Shown here: positions 9,322 to 17,950 of the stretch, piece after piece | Layout of the letters: every line of letters starts with the position of its first letter | Position numbering within the stretch: position 1 is the first letter of the stretch | Origin: Hymenobacter aquaticus | GTDB lineage: Bacteria; Bacteroidota; Bacteroidia; Cytophagales; Hymenobacteraceae | Direction of reading: 5' to 3' | Assembly: GCF_004765605.1 (NCBI RefSeq) | Contig: NZ_SRLC01000001.1 | Location: forward strand, 1,984,001 to 2,048,000 | Length of the DNA stretch: 64,000 bases | The notes under the pieces: generated by a model | What the model was told of the DNA's origin: nothing | Seen by the model: the letters and a program-made list of their open reading frames with translations, nothing else | The model's database searches: none | Translations under genes and position numbers: made by a program

Positions 9322-10668
9322 TTGACTTGGACTGAAGAGCAAGTACGAGCCCTCGTAACGGATGCCGGCACGCTGAAACGCGGCCAGGAGCTGACTTCGC
9401 CCGCCAAATGGGCTAACCTGGGCCAGACCAACACGGCGGCCTGGGGCGAGTGCGCCGGCAGCGGCGCCAAGCCCTACCTCACCGGCATCGACCTGACGGA
9501 GCCCGCCTTCAAGTGCTCCTGCCCGAGCCGGGTATTTCCCTGCAAGCACGGCGTAGGTTTGCTGCTGCTGCTGGCCCGGCAGCCCGCGCTGCTGGCCCCG
9601 GGCACCCCGCCCGCCTGGCTGGCCGAGTGGCTCGACAAGCGCCAGACGCGCCAGCAGGAGCAGGTCGGAAAAACCGTGGCTACCGCCGAAAGCCCCGCTC
9701 CCACCGCCGCCGACCCCGCCGCCCGCGAAAAGCGCGAAGCCCAGCGCCTGCAGCGCATGAGCCGTAGCGCCGCCGAGCTGGAAGCCTGGCTTGTGGATTT
9801 GATCCGCAGCGGGCTGGGCAGTTTGGAAAAGCAGCCCGGCAGCTACTGGCACAACCAGGCCGCCCGCCTCGTGGATGGGCAGCTGCCCGGCCTGGCCACT
9901 ACCGTGCGCGAGCTGGCCGGCCTGCGCCACGCCGGCCCCGACTGGCCCGAGCGGCTCTTGGCCCGCCTGGGCGAGCTGTACCTGCTGGTGCGGGCCTTCC
10001 AGAACCTGCCCCAACTGCCGCCCGACGCCCGGCAGGAAGTGTTGCAGCAGGTAGGCATCACGCAGAAAAAGGAAGAGCTGCTCACGGCCAGCCCCGCCGT
10101 AGCCGATACCTGGGACGTGGCCGGGCAGCTGACCTGGGAAGAAGACCGGCTGACGGCCCGCCGCACCTGGCTGCGGGGCCGCGCCACGGGCCGGTTTGCC
10201 CTTATTCTGGAGTATGCTTTCGGCAGTCAGAGCTTCCCCACGGCCCTGGTGCCCGGCGGCAGCTACGACGGCGCGGTGGTGTTTTACCCCGGCCTGGCAG
10301 TGCTGCGGGCCACGCCGGTGCAGCTCACGTTTCAGGGCCTTTCCTCCGGCGCCCGGCCCGAGCTGGGGCCCACTCAGCTGCTCGATGATTACGCTCATGC
10401 CTTAGCCCGCAACCCCTGGCTGCGCGAGTGGCCTGCCTTTTTGAGTGCCGTGCGCCCCGTGCTGCGGCCCGATGAAACCTGGGCCCTGGCCCACGAAACC
10501 GAGCCCGGCCTGCTGCCCCTGCAGCTCGGCGCCAGCACCGAAGCCTGGCAGATGCTGGCCGTGGGGGGCGGGGCTTCCCTGACGTTTTTCGGCGAATGGA
10601 ACGGCCGCGCCTTCCGCCCCCTGTCGTATTGGCCCACGGCCGTCACCGCTACTCCCGCCCGGCCATGA
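9322..10668 (+). CDS. SWIM zinc finger protein (YehQ-like)
   Basis: A 448-residue protein with a SWIM zinc finger: C65-x-C67 and C74-x-H76 in CSCPSRVFPCKHG. SWIM domains bind nucleic acid or protein. The rest is helical and includes an alanine/proline-rich linker near residues 105-140. A stop codon at 9307 leaves only four codons upstream, and no ATG is in range, so TTG 9322 is the likely start. The stop overlaps the next gene's ATG (ATGA), so the two are translationally coupled. A SWIM protein next to MoxR and VWA genes is the layout of E. coli yehLMPQ. Confidence 0.85.
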   Translation: MTWTEEQVRALVTDAGTLKRGQELTSPAKWANLGQTNTAAWGECAGSGAKPYLTGIDLTEPAFKCSCPSRVFPCKHGVGLLLLLARQPALLAPGTPPAWLAEWLDKRQTRQQEQVGKTVATAESPAPTAADPAAREKREAQRLQRMSRSAAELEAWLVDLIRSGLGSLEKQPGSYWHNQAARLVDGQLPGLATTVRELAGLRHAGPDWPERLLARLGELYLLVRAFQNLPQLPPDARQEVLQQVGITQKKEELLTASPAVADTWDVAGQLTWEEDRLTARRTWLRGRATGRFALILEYAFGSQSFPTALVPGGSYDGAVVFYPGLAVLRATPVQLTFQGLSSGARPELGPTQLLDDYAHALARNPWLREWPAFLSAVRPVLRPDETWALAHETEPGLLPLQLGASTEAWQMLAVGGGASLTFFGEWNGRAFRPLSYWPTAVTATPARP

Positions 10669-12242
10669 CGACACCTGACCCTCAGCTGCTCTGGACCCAG
10701 CTGCTGCGCACGGCCATGCTCGGCACCCGCCACAGCTCCGAGCCCATCCCCAACCTGCTGGGCCCGGCCACAGCAACGGAAGACACGCCGGATCAGCGCG
10801 AAAAGCAGGTCCTGCTCACGGCGGGCACCCTTGCGCTGGTGCGCAAAGCCGGCTACAGGCTGCCCGAGCCCGGCGCCGCCACGCCAGCCACGCCCCCGGC
10901 CGCCCCCGAAACCCAGCCCGCGTTGGGCCCCACCGGCACCACTCACTTACAGCTGATGCTGGACGGCCAGCACGCGGCCCTGCTGCCGGCTTACCTGGAG
11001 GAGCTGGCCCGGCACGGGCGGCGGGTGCCGCCCCCGCTGCTGGTGCCTCTGCTCGACTACGCCCGCCCCCGCCCGGAGCTGCACCGGCTTACCGGCCCGG
11101 TGCTCGGCAGCCGGGGCGCGTGGCTGGCCGCCCAGAACCCGGACTGGCAGGTGCTGCTGGCCGCCGCCCCGGCTCCGCCCGACGCGGCCGTCTGGGAAAC
11201 CGGCGCCCTGCGCCAGCGCATCATCTACCTGGAAACCCTGCGCCAGCGGGAGCCGGCCCGCGCCCGGGAGCTGCTGGCGGCTAGCCTGCCCCAGGAGCCG
11301 GCCAAAGACCAGGCGCAGCTGCTCGCAACGCTGGCAATAAACCTGGAAGCCGCCGACGCGCCCTTGTTGGAGCAGTATCTGGCCTCGAAAAGCAAGGAAG
11401 TGCGCCAGACCGTGCTGCTCCTGCTGGCGCGGCTGCCGGGCAGCGCCGTGGTTGAGCGGCTGTGGCAGCGCGCCGCCGCTCTGCTCACCCTGAAAAGCAA
11501 CCTGCTGGGCAAGAAGCTATTGGTAACGCTGCCGGCCGACTGGGACAAAACCTGGCTAACCGACGGCATCGAGCAGAAAGACAGCCGCTTCCCGGGCGAA
11601 AAAGCCGGTCTGCTGGGTCAGCTGCTGGCCGTGCTGCCCCCCGCCCGCTGGACGGCGCACTGGCAAGTTTCGCCCGCCAAGCTGCTGGACCTGGCCGCCG
11701 GCACCGAGTGGGGCCCGCTGCTGCTCAGCGCCTGGCACGACGCCCTGCGGCTGCACCGCGCCCCCGATTGGGCCCAGGCCTATCTGCGCCACCAACTCGA
11801 AAACGACAAAACCACCCCGCTGGATGGCACCGAAGCCGCGGCGTTGCTGGGTCCGGCCGCGGCCCAGCAGCTCCTGCTCGACCACCTGCCCCGCCGCCCC
11901 AGCCTGAGCCAGTCGGCCGCCCCGTGGGAGCACCTGCTGCTTTCCGTGCCCGGTCCCTGGCCGGCGGCCCTCACGACCAAGGCGCTGCAAACCATTGAGA
12001 ATACCATCGTGGCGAGCGGCACGACGCAGTACTACGCTCAGCACTACCGCCTCATTCAACTGCTCCAGCACATGCAGACTGCAGTGCCGCCCGCGCAGTA
12101 TGCCTTGTGCGAAGCCACCCTGACCAGACTGCGCGACGTCGGCCCGACCCTGGCCGGCTACTTCGACCAGCTGCTTACCGCGCTGCACTTCCGCCAGCAG
12201 CTTACCTTGTCACTTACCGAACCCGCTACTCTTTCCGCCTAG
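10665..12242 (+). CDS. DUF5691 family protein
   Basis: A 525-residue helical protein starting at ATG 10665, which overlaps the stop of the SWIM gene. The opening WTQLLRTAMLGTRHS and the repeated leucine-rich helical segments resemble DUF5691 proteins, which accompany SWIM and MoxR genes in many bacteria. Function unknown; the helical repeats suggest a scaffold. It ends three bases before the MoxR ATPase start, so the three genes form one transcription unit. Confidence 0.75.
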   Translation: MTTPDPQLLWTQLLRTAMLGTRHSSEPIPNLLGPATATEDTPDQREKQVLLTAGTLALVRKAGYRLPEPGAATPATPPAAPETQPALGPTGTTHLQLMLDGQHAALLPAYLEELARHGRRVPPPLLVPLLDYARPRPELHRLTGPVLGSRGAWLAAQNPDWQVLLAAAPAPPDAAVWETGALRQRIIYLETLRQREPARARELLAASLPQEPAKDQAQLLATLAINLEAADAPLLEQYLASKSKEVRQTVLLLLARLPGSAVVERLWQRAAALLTLKSNLLGKKLLVTLPADWDKTWLTDGIEQKDSRFPGEKAGLLGQLLAVLPPARWTAHWQVSPAKLLDLAAGTEWGPLLLSAWHDALRLHRAPDWAQAYLRHQLENDKTTPLDGTEAAALLGPAAAQQLLLDHLPRRPSLSQSAAPWEHLLLSVPGPWPAALTTKALQTIENTIVASGTTQYYAQHYRLIQLLQHMQTAVPPAQYALCEATLTRLRDVGPTLAGYFDQLLTALHFRQQLTLSLTEPATLSA

Positions 12243-12245
12243 CTT

Positions 12246-13340
12246 ATGTCAACTCCCGTTTCTGAAATCCTGCGCCCGCACGCCGAGGTGGCGTATGCCG
12301 AAGAGCTGGCCGCCCTGAAAGCCGCCGACGACCGGCCCAAGCCCCCCAACTGGCAACTCTCGCCCTGGGCGGTGGTTACCTACCTGCTGGGCGGCAAGCT
12401 CGACAACGGCTTCGTGATTGAGCCCAAGTACATCGGGCAGCGGCGGCTGATGGAAATTGCCGTGGCCACCCTGGCCACCGACCGCGCCCTGCTGCTGCTG
12501 GGCGTGCCGGGCACGGCCAAAAGCTGGGTTTCGGAACACCTGACGGCGGCCATCAGCGGGCACTCCAACCTGCTGGTGCAGGGCACGGCCGGCACCTCCG
12601 AGGATGCCATCCGCTACTCCTGGAACTACGCCCGCCTGATTGCCGAAGGTCCGTCGCTGGGCGCGCTGGTGCCCTCTCCCCTGTTCAAGGGCATGCAGGA
12701 AGGCGCGCTGGTGCGCCTGGAAGAGCTGACCCGCATTCCGGCCGACGTGCAGGACACGCTCATCACGATGCTCTCGGAAAAGGTGCTGCCGATTCCGGAG
12801 CTGGCGACTGAGGTGCAGGCCACGCGCGGCTTCAACGTCATTGCCACCGCCAACGACCGGGACAAGGGCGTAAACGAGCTGAGCAGCGCCCTGCGCCGCC
12901 GCTTCAATACCGTGGTGCTGCCCCTGCCCAACGACCTGACCGAGGAAGTGCGCATCGTGCAGACGCGGGTGGCAAAGCAGGGCAAGGCCTTGCAGTTGCC
13001 CGTGGAGGCCCCGGCCCTGGAGCAAATCAACCGCCTCGTGACCATCTTCCGGGAGCTGCGCGGCGGCGTGACTGAGAACGGCAAAACCAAGCTCAAAAGC
13101 CCCAGCGGCACGCTCAGCACCGGCGAGGCCATATCGGTGATGAACTCCGGCCTGGCCCTGGCCGCCTACTTCGGCGACGGTACCCTGCGCGCCCACGACC
13201 TGGCCGCCGGCCTTACCGGCGCCGTCCTCAAAGACCCCGTCCAGGACCGCATCGTGTGGCTGGAATACCTGGAAACCGTGGTAAAAGAGCGCGACGGATG
13301 GAAGGATCTGTACCGGGCCTGCCGGGAGGTGGTGGAGTAA
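12246..13340 (+). CDS. MoxR-family AAA+ ATPase (YehL-like)
   Basis: A 364-residue MoxR AAA+ ATPase. Walker A is GVPGTAKS at residues 86-93; the Walker B/strand 3 region includes LVRLEELTRIP; sensor 1 is NVIATANDRDKG, followed by the arginine-finger-like SSALRRRF. MoxR ATPases act as chaperones that remodel complexes with VWA-domain partners; the likely partner here is the VWA gene at 16,718. Its stop overlaps the ATG of the next small gene (TAATG). Confidence 0.92.
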   Translation: MSTPVSEILRPHAEVAYAEELAALKAADDRPKPPNWQLSPWAVVTYLLGGKLDNGFVIEPKYIGQRRLMEIAVATLATDRALLLLGVPGTAKSWVSEHLTAAISGHSNLLVQGTAGTSEDAIRYSWNYARLIAEGPSLGALVPSPLFKGMQEGALVRLEELTRIPADVQDTLITMLSEKVLPIPELATEVQATRGFNVIATANDRDKGVNELSSALRRRFNTVVLPLPNDLTEEVRIVQTRVAKQGKALQLPVEAPALEQINRLVTIFRELRGGVTENGKTKLKSPSGTLSTGEAISVMNSGLALAAYFGDGTLRAHDLAAGLTGAVLKDPVQDRIVWLEYLETVVKERDGWKDLYRACREVVE

Positions 13341-13672
13341 TGGATAACGTCAGCATCATCGCCTGTTTACGTAACCTGGGCTCATTGCCAGATGATAGTA
13401 CGCCTGCCATTGACGACTTTCCTTTAGAGAAATTTGATGAACTCGTGCAGCAACTTTCCGAGCCTTTGGAACCAGACCATTCTCTGGCTTTAATCAATTT
13501 AGGACCTCCGCGCGGCACATCAGCTTGTGGAATAGAGTGGTCATTAATTCATGCCGCAGAGGCTGTTTCCGCTGAAGTGCTGCGTGATGTCTTGTTTGAT
13601 GCGGACGACACGGAGGTCAAAAGAATTATTGCCATGAGGTTGGCAAATCATTTTGAAAACGACGCGAAATAG
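13340..13672 (+). CDS. Hypothetical small protein inserted in the MoxR cassette
   Basis: A 110-residue acidic protein (MDNVSIIACLRNLGSLPDD start). ATG 13340 overlaps the stop of the MoxR gene, so it is probably translated by coupling. No domain was recognised. Its base composition is visibly lower in GC than the genes on either side, as is that of the next gene, which suggests later insertion. The C-terminal helix EVKRIIAMRLANHFEND looks amphipathic. An immunity or accessory role would be speculation. Confidence 0.6.
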   Translation: MDNVSIIACLRNLGSLPDDSTPAIDDFPLEKFDELVQQLSEPLEPDHSLALINLGPPRGTSACGIEWSLIHAAEAVSAEVLRDVLFDADDTEVKRIIAMRLANHFENDAK

Positions 13673-13880
13673 TGGATTTGATCTATGGACACTGGCCGGC
13701 CTGAATCTGCTGAAACATCACCTGAATCCTATCTGGCAGTTAAACTATAAAGCAAAGCCTGAGACAAACGTGCCACTTGCTAAGGAAGCATCTACTCAGA
13801 CCAGCCACTTTCTGGCTCGGCTTCGGAAGTTTTTTAATAGTATCTGAGTATGTGTAATCGATTACGACTCCCCGTGCTTA

Positions 13881-14330
13881 ATGCCCCAGCCCAGACCAAA
13901 CTATACCGACTTAGGCTTTTCAAACCCAATGAGCCCAGCCCTACGAAATCTAGTAGAGAAACAGCTATTGTCGGACTTGGCTCACTACGGCGTTGTTCAG
14001 GAGGGGCTCAGGTTTGATTGGTCAGAAAGCTGCATTGAAGGCCATTCCGCGAACTATTTAAACAGTAGCCTCGAAAATTATTCCGGCATTTCTCTATATA
14101 ATTCTGACGATGAGTACGTGGCTCATGGGTGGATGGAATTCATTTTGGCTGGTGAGTTCTTCCTGGTTTTCTGGGACTTTTTGACAATCAGGGAAAACAG
14201 TCGGCAAATCTCCGACAAGAACCAGCCTGGAATTCCTGACCATGTATGGCAACAGCTTCCGCAAGACATTCGAGGCAGCTACCAAAAAGAACGAATGACA
14301 CAGCCGCCTTTTCGCAAGCCTGTTCTGTAA
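13881..14330 (+). CDS. Hypothetical protein
   Basis: A 149-residue protein from ATG 13881 with no recognised domain. It is tryptophan- and aromatic-rich in the middle (AGEFFLVFWDFLTI) and polar at the C-terminus. Low GC compared with the flanking genes. It ends four bases before the DUF5682 start and is therefore in the cassette's transcription unit. The 208 bases before it hold only a weak TTG-started frame. Confidence 0.55.
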   Translation: MPQPRPNYTDLGFSNPMSPALRNLVEKQLLSDLAHYGVVQEGLRFDWSESCIEGHSANYLNSSLENYSGISLYNSDDEYVAHGWMEFILAGEFFLVFWDFLTIRENSRQISDKNQPGIPDHVWQQLPQDIRGSYQKERMTQPPFRKPVL

Positions 14331-14334
14331 CTCC

Positions 14335-16707
14335 ATGCCCACCGACCTCCGCCTTTTCGGCATTCGCCACCACGGGCCCGGCAGTGCCGCCAGCCTGCGC
14401 CAGGCCCTCGACGCGTTTCAGCCCGACGTGGTGCTGCTGGAGTGCCCGGCCGATGCCGAAGCGGCGCTGGCCAGCGGCACCCACCCCGAGCTGAAGCCAC
14501 CCGTGGCCCTGCTGGTGTATAATCCCAAGCAGCATCAGCAGGCGTCGTTTCTGCCGTTTGCCTCGTTTTCGCCCGAGTGGCAGGCCCTGCACTGGTGCCA
14601 GGAGCACGGCGCCCACCTGCGCTGCTTCGATTTGCCGATGGCCCTGCGCTTTGGCCTGCCCGACGAAGCAACTCCGGAACCTCACCCCCTGGCCCCCTCT
14701 CCTCTGGGAGAGGAGGAGCCAACTCCAAGTGTTACCTCTACCCTAGTACCAGAGACAACAGCACAAGAGTCCGCTTTAAAGCTGGAAAAAGAGCCAGAGC
14801 TAGTTCCCCCTCTCCCTGCGGAGCGGGGGCTAGGGGGCGAGGCGCAACGCGACCCTATCTCCTACCTGGCTGAGTTGGACGGCTACTCCGACGGGGAGCG
14901 GTGGTGGGAGCTGCGCCTGGAGCACAGCGCCGGCCACGCCGATACCTTTCAGGCCGTGCTGGGCATGATGACGGCCCTGCGCGAGGAGCTGGCCCAGCCC
15001 GAAACCGAGGAAACGTTGCTGCGCGAGGCCTTTATGCGCGAAACCATGCGCGCCACGCTCAAGCAGGGCTACCAGCGGGTGGCCGTGGTGTGCGGGGCCT
15101 GGCACGCCCCGGTGTTGCAGGAAGCCCAGCTCAAGAGCGAAGCCAAAGCCGACAAAGCCCGCCTCAAGGGTCTGAAAAAAGCCCCCACCGAAGCCACCTG
15201 GATTCCGTGGACCTACGAGCGGCTTTCCTACAGCTCGGGCTACGGGGCGGGCGTGTTGTCGCCGGCCTGGTACGAACTGCTGTTTCACACGCCCCATACC
15301 GAGGTTGTCACGCACTGGATGGTGCGGGCCGCCCGGCTGTTGCGCGGGCAGGATATGGACGCTTCCTCGGCCCACGCCATTGAGGCCGTGCGCCTGGCCG
15401 AGACGCTGGCCGCCGTGCGCGGGCGGGCTTTGCCGGGCATCGAGGAGCTGGAAGAGGCGGCCGTGGCCATCTTCGGGGGCGGCTACGCCGAGGCCCTGCA
15501 CCTGGTGCACGAGCAGCTGGTGATTGGGGAGAAGCTGGGCGAAGTGCCTTCGGAGCTGCCCGCCACGCCCTTGCAGCAGGACGTGCTGACCCAGCAGAAA
15601 GCCACCCGCCTCAAGCCCGAAACCACGCCCAAAACCCTGGACCTGGATTTGCGCCAGGAGCTGCACCTCGAACGCAGCTACCTGCTGCACCGCCTGCGCC
15701 TGCTGAGCTTGCCCTGGGGCACGCCGCAGCGCGTGCAGGGCAAAAGCGGCACGTTTCACGAGGTGTGGGAAGTGCAGTGGAAGCCCGAGTTTGCCCTGCA
15801 AATCATCGAAGCCGGGCTCTGGGGCAACACCGTGCTGGAAGCCGCCACCAACCGCGCCCGGCAGCGGGGCCGCGAGGCCGGGCAGCTCGAGCAGGTTAGC
15901 AGCTTGGTTGAGGAGGTGCTGCAAGCCAACCTGGGGGCCGCCATTCCGGATTTGGTAGCCCGCCTCGAAACGCTCAGCGCCGACACCCGCGACGTGACCC
16001 ACCTGCTGGCCGCCCTGCCCCCGCTGGTGAACGTGCTGCGCTACGGCAACGTGCGCCGCACCGAAACCGGACAGGTGGCCCAAGTGGTGCACAAGCTGGT
16101 ACCGCGCCTGTGCATTTCCCTGCCCCAGGCCTGCACCGGCCTCGACTACGACGCGGCCAGCCAGCTGCTGGCGCGCGTCGAGGCCACCCACCAGGCCATC
16201 CGGCTGCTACAGGACGCGGGGCAGGAAGCCGACTGGTACGCGGCCCTGCACGCCATTCTGCGCAACCCGGCCAGCAGCGGCCTGCTGGCCGGGGCCGCCG
16301 CCCGCCTGCTGTTCGACGCCCAGCAGCTGCCACCCGAGGAAGCGGCCACGGTGCTGGGGCTGGCCCTGGCCCCGGCCCAGCCCACCGACTACGCCACGGC
16401 CTGGATTGAGGGCTTTCTGAGCGGCAGCGGCCTGCTGCTGATTCACCACCACGAGCTGTTTGGGCTGCTTGACGCCTGGCTGAGCGGCATCGACGAGGCG
16501 GTGTTCCAGGAAATTGTGCCGCTGCTGCGCCGGGCCTTTACGGGCTTCAGCCTGCCGGAGCGCCGCCAGGTGCTGGACTTAGCGTTGCAGGGCACCACGC
16601 CCAACACGTCGGCAGGGGCGGCGGCCGAAACCCTGGATTTGGAGCGCGGCCTGCGCGTGCTGCCGATTTTGCGGGAGCTGCTGGGCGTCGCCGAAGTTTC
16701 TATCTGA
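14335..16707 (+). CDS. DUF5682 family protein (YehM-like)
   Basis: A 790-residue protein. The opening LRLFGIRHHGPGSAASL and the following DVVLLECPADA are typical of DUF5682, a large family of unknown function found with MoxR ATPases and VWA proteins; E. coli YehM is of similar size and context. Residues ~116-170 are encoded by a translated copy of repeat family A and are rich in Pro, Glu and Thr (PHPLAPSPLGEEEPTP). The insert is probably a tolerated disordered loop. The rest is continuous and helical. The VWA gene starts ten bases after the stop. Confidence 0.8.
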   Translation: MPTDLRLFGIRHHGPGSAASLRQALDAFQPDVVLLECPADAEAALASGTHPELKPPVALLVYNPKQHQQASFLPFASFSPEWQALHWCQEHGAHLRCFDLPMALRFGLPDEATPEPHPLAPSPLGEEEPTPSVTSTLVPETTAQESALKLEKEPELVPPLPAERGLGGEAQRDPISYLAELDGYSDGERWWELRLEHSAGHADTFQAVLGMMTALREELAQPETEETLLREAFMRETMRATLKQGYQRVAVVCGAWHAPVLQEAQLKSEAKADKARLKGLKKAPTEATWIPWTYERLSYSSGYGAGVLSPAWYELLFHTPHTEVVTHWMVRAARLLRGQDMDASSAHAIEAVRLAETLAAVRGRALPGIEELEEAAVAIFGGGYAEALHLVHEQLVIGEKLGEVPSELPATPLQQDVLTQQKATRLKPETTPKTLDLDLRQELHLERSYLLHRLRLLSLPWGTPQRVQGKSGTFHEVWEVQWKPEFALQIIEAGLWGNTVLEAATNRARQRGREAGQLEQVSSLVEEVLQANLGAAIPDLVARLETLSADTRDVTHLLAALPPLVNVLRYGNVRRTETGQVAQVVHKLVPRLCISLPQACTGLDYDAASQLLARVEATHQAIRLLQDAGQEADWYAALHAILRNPASSGLLAGAAARLLFDAQQLPPEEAATVLGLALAPAQPTDYATAWIEGFLSGSGLLLIHHHELFGLLDAWLSGIDEAVFQEIVPLLRRAFTGFSLPERRQVLDLALQGTTPNTSAGAAAETLDLERGLRVLPILRELLGVAEVSI
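14681..14843. repeat. Inverted-repeat element, family A copy 1, inside a coding sequence
   Basis: The left part, CTCACCCCCTGGCCCCCTCT followed by CTGGGAGAGGAGGAGCC, and the right part, CCCCCTCTCCCTGCGGAGCG then GGGGCTAGGGGGCGAGG, are diverged arms of the element found intergenically at 21,705 and 36,876. Here the element is read through without a stop codon by the DUF5682 gene. Confidence 0.75.
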
Positions 16708-16717
16708 TTTTACTGCT

Positions 16718-17851
16718 ATGGCTGCCGATTCTGTTTCCCCCCAACCCACCGACAACACCGCCCGCTGGAAGTTGGTGCTGGGCGCCGAGGCCGATGCCGA
16801 AAACCAGGTTCCCCTGTCGGCTGATTACGGGCGCATGGACGAGGTGCTCACGGCCCTCTACGACAGTGAGCGGAAGGGCCGCGGCGGCCTGGGCGGCTCG
16901 GCCCCCAAGGTCAGCCGCTGGCTGGGCGACATCCGCCAGTACTTTCCCTCCTCGGTAGTGGCCGTGATGCAGAAGGACGCCATGGAGCGGCTGGGCTTGA
17001 ACCAGCTGCTGCTGGAGCCCGAAATCCTGCGCACGGTGCAGGCCGACGTGCATTTGGTGGGCGTGCTCATGTCGCTGGGGCGGGTGATGCCGGCCAAGGT
17101 GCGCAGCACGGCCCGCGAGGTGGTGGGCAAAGTGGTGCGGGAGCTGGAGCAGAAACTCTCGAACCCGCTGCGGCAGGCCGTGCAGGGCGCCCTGAGCCGG
17201 GCCGTGCGCAACCCCCGCCCCCGCTACCGCGAAATCGACTGGGCCGCCACTATTCGGGCCAATCTGAAGCACTACCAACCCGCCCAGCGCACCATCATTC
17301 CCGAAAAGCTGGTGGGCTTCGGGCGGCGCGGGCAGGCCCTGAAGGAAATCGTGCTGTGCGTGGACCAGAGCGGCTCGATGGCCTCGTCGGTGGTGTACGC
17401 GGGCGTGTTTGGGGCGGTGCTGGCGTCCATCAAGGCCGTGAAAACCCACATGGTGGTGTTCGATACCGCCGTGGCCGACCTCACCGCCGACTTGCAGGAC
17501 CCGGTGGATCTGCTGTTCGGCATTCAGCTCGGCGGCGGCACCGACATCAACCTGGCCCTCACCTACTGCCAGCAGCTCATCACCCGGCCCACCGATACCA
17601 TTCTGGTGCTCATCAGCGACTTATACGAGGGCGGCAACGAGCGGGAAATGGTGAAGCGCGCCGCCGCCCTGCGCGCCACCGGCGTCACGGTCGTGGTGCT
17701 GCTGGCCCTCAGCGACGACGGCTCGCCCAGCTTCGACCGGCGCATGGCCGAGCAGCTGGCCGCCCTCGACATTCCCTCCTTCGCCTGCACCCCCGACCGG
17801 TTTCCCGACCTGATGGCCGCTGCCATTCAGGGCCAGGCCATTCGGCTGTAA
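16718..17851 (+). CDS. VWA domain protein (YehP-like)
   Basis: A 377-residue protein with a helical N-terminal ~200 residues and a C-terminal von Willebrand A domain. The MIDAS motif is DQSGSMASS starting at Asp216, with GGGTD and the later SDLYEGG in the positions of the other metal loops. Such proteins are the partners of MoxR ATPases; this one closes the SWIM-DUF5691-MoxR-DUF5682-VWA cassette and is followed by a strong terminator. No signal peptide, so cytoplasmic. Confidence 0.9.
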   Translation: MAADSVSPQPTDNTARWKLVLGAEADAENQVPLSADYGRMDEVLTALYDSERKGRGGLGGSAPKVSRWLGDIRQYFPSSVVAVMQKDAMERLGLNQLLLEPEILRTVQADVHLVGVLMSLGRVMPAKVRSTAREVVGKVVRELEQKLSNPLRQAVQGALSRAVRNPRPRYREIDWAATIRANLKHYQPAQRTIIPEKLVGFGRRGQALKEIVLCVDQSGSMASSVVYAGVFGAVLASIKAVKTHMVVFDTAVADLTADLQDPVDLLFGIQLGGGTDINLALTYCQQLITRPTDTILVLISDLYEGGNEREMVKRAAALRATGVTVVVLLALSDDGSPSFDRRMAEQLAALDIPSFACTPDRFPDLMAAAIQGQAIRL

Positions 17852-17856
17852 GCCGG

Positions 17857-17905
17857 TGCCGACACGCCGGTGCTGCGGCGGGCGCACCGGGGTGTCGGCA
17901 TTTTT
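17857..17905 (+). terminator. Rho-independent terminator after the VWA gene
   Basis: Arm TGCCGACACGCCGGTGC (17857-17873) pairs with GCACCGGGGTGTCGGCA (17884-17900) with one mismatch, followed by TTTTT. It separates the MoxR/VWA cassette from the response regulator gene. Confidence 0.9.
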
Positions 17906-17950
17906 GCGTAGCCTTGCGCCCCGAATTTCTTCCCGTATCTGCCCCGCGCC

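Noticed and set aside
13653-13847. A 64-codon frame between the two small genes in the MoxR cassette
   Set aside because: Starts with TTG inside the previous gene, has no recognisable domain and no ribosome binding site.
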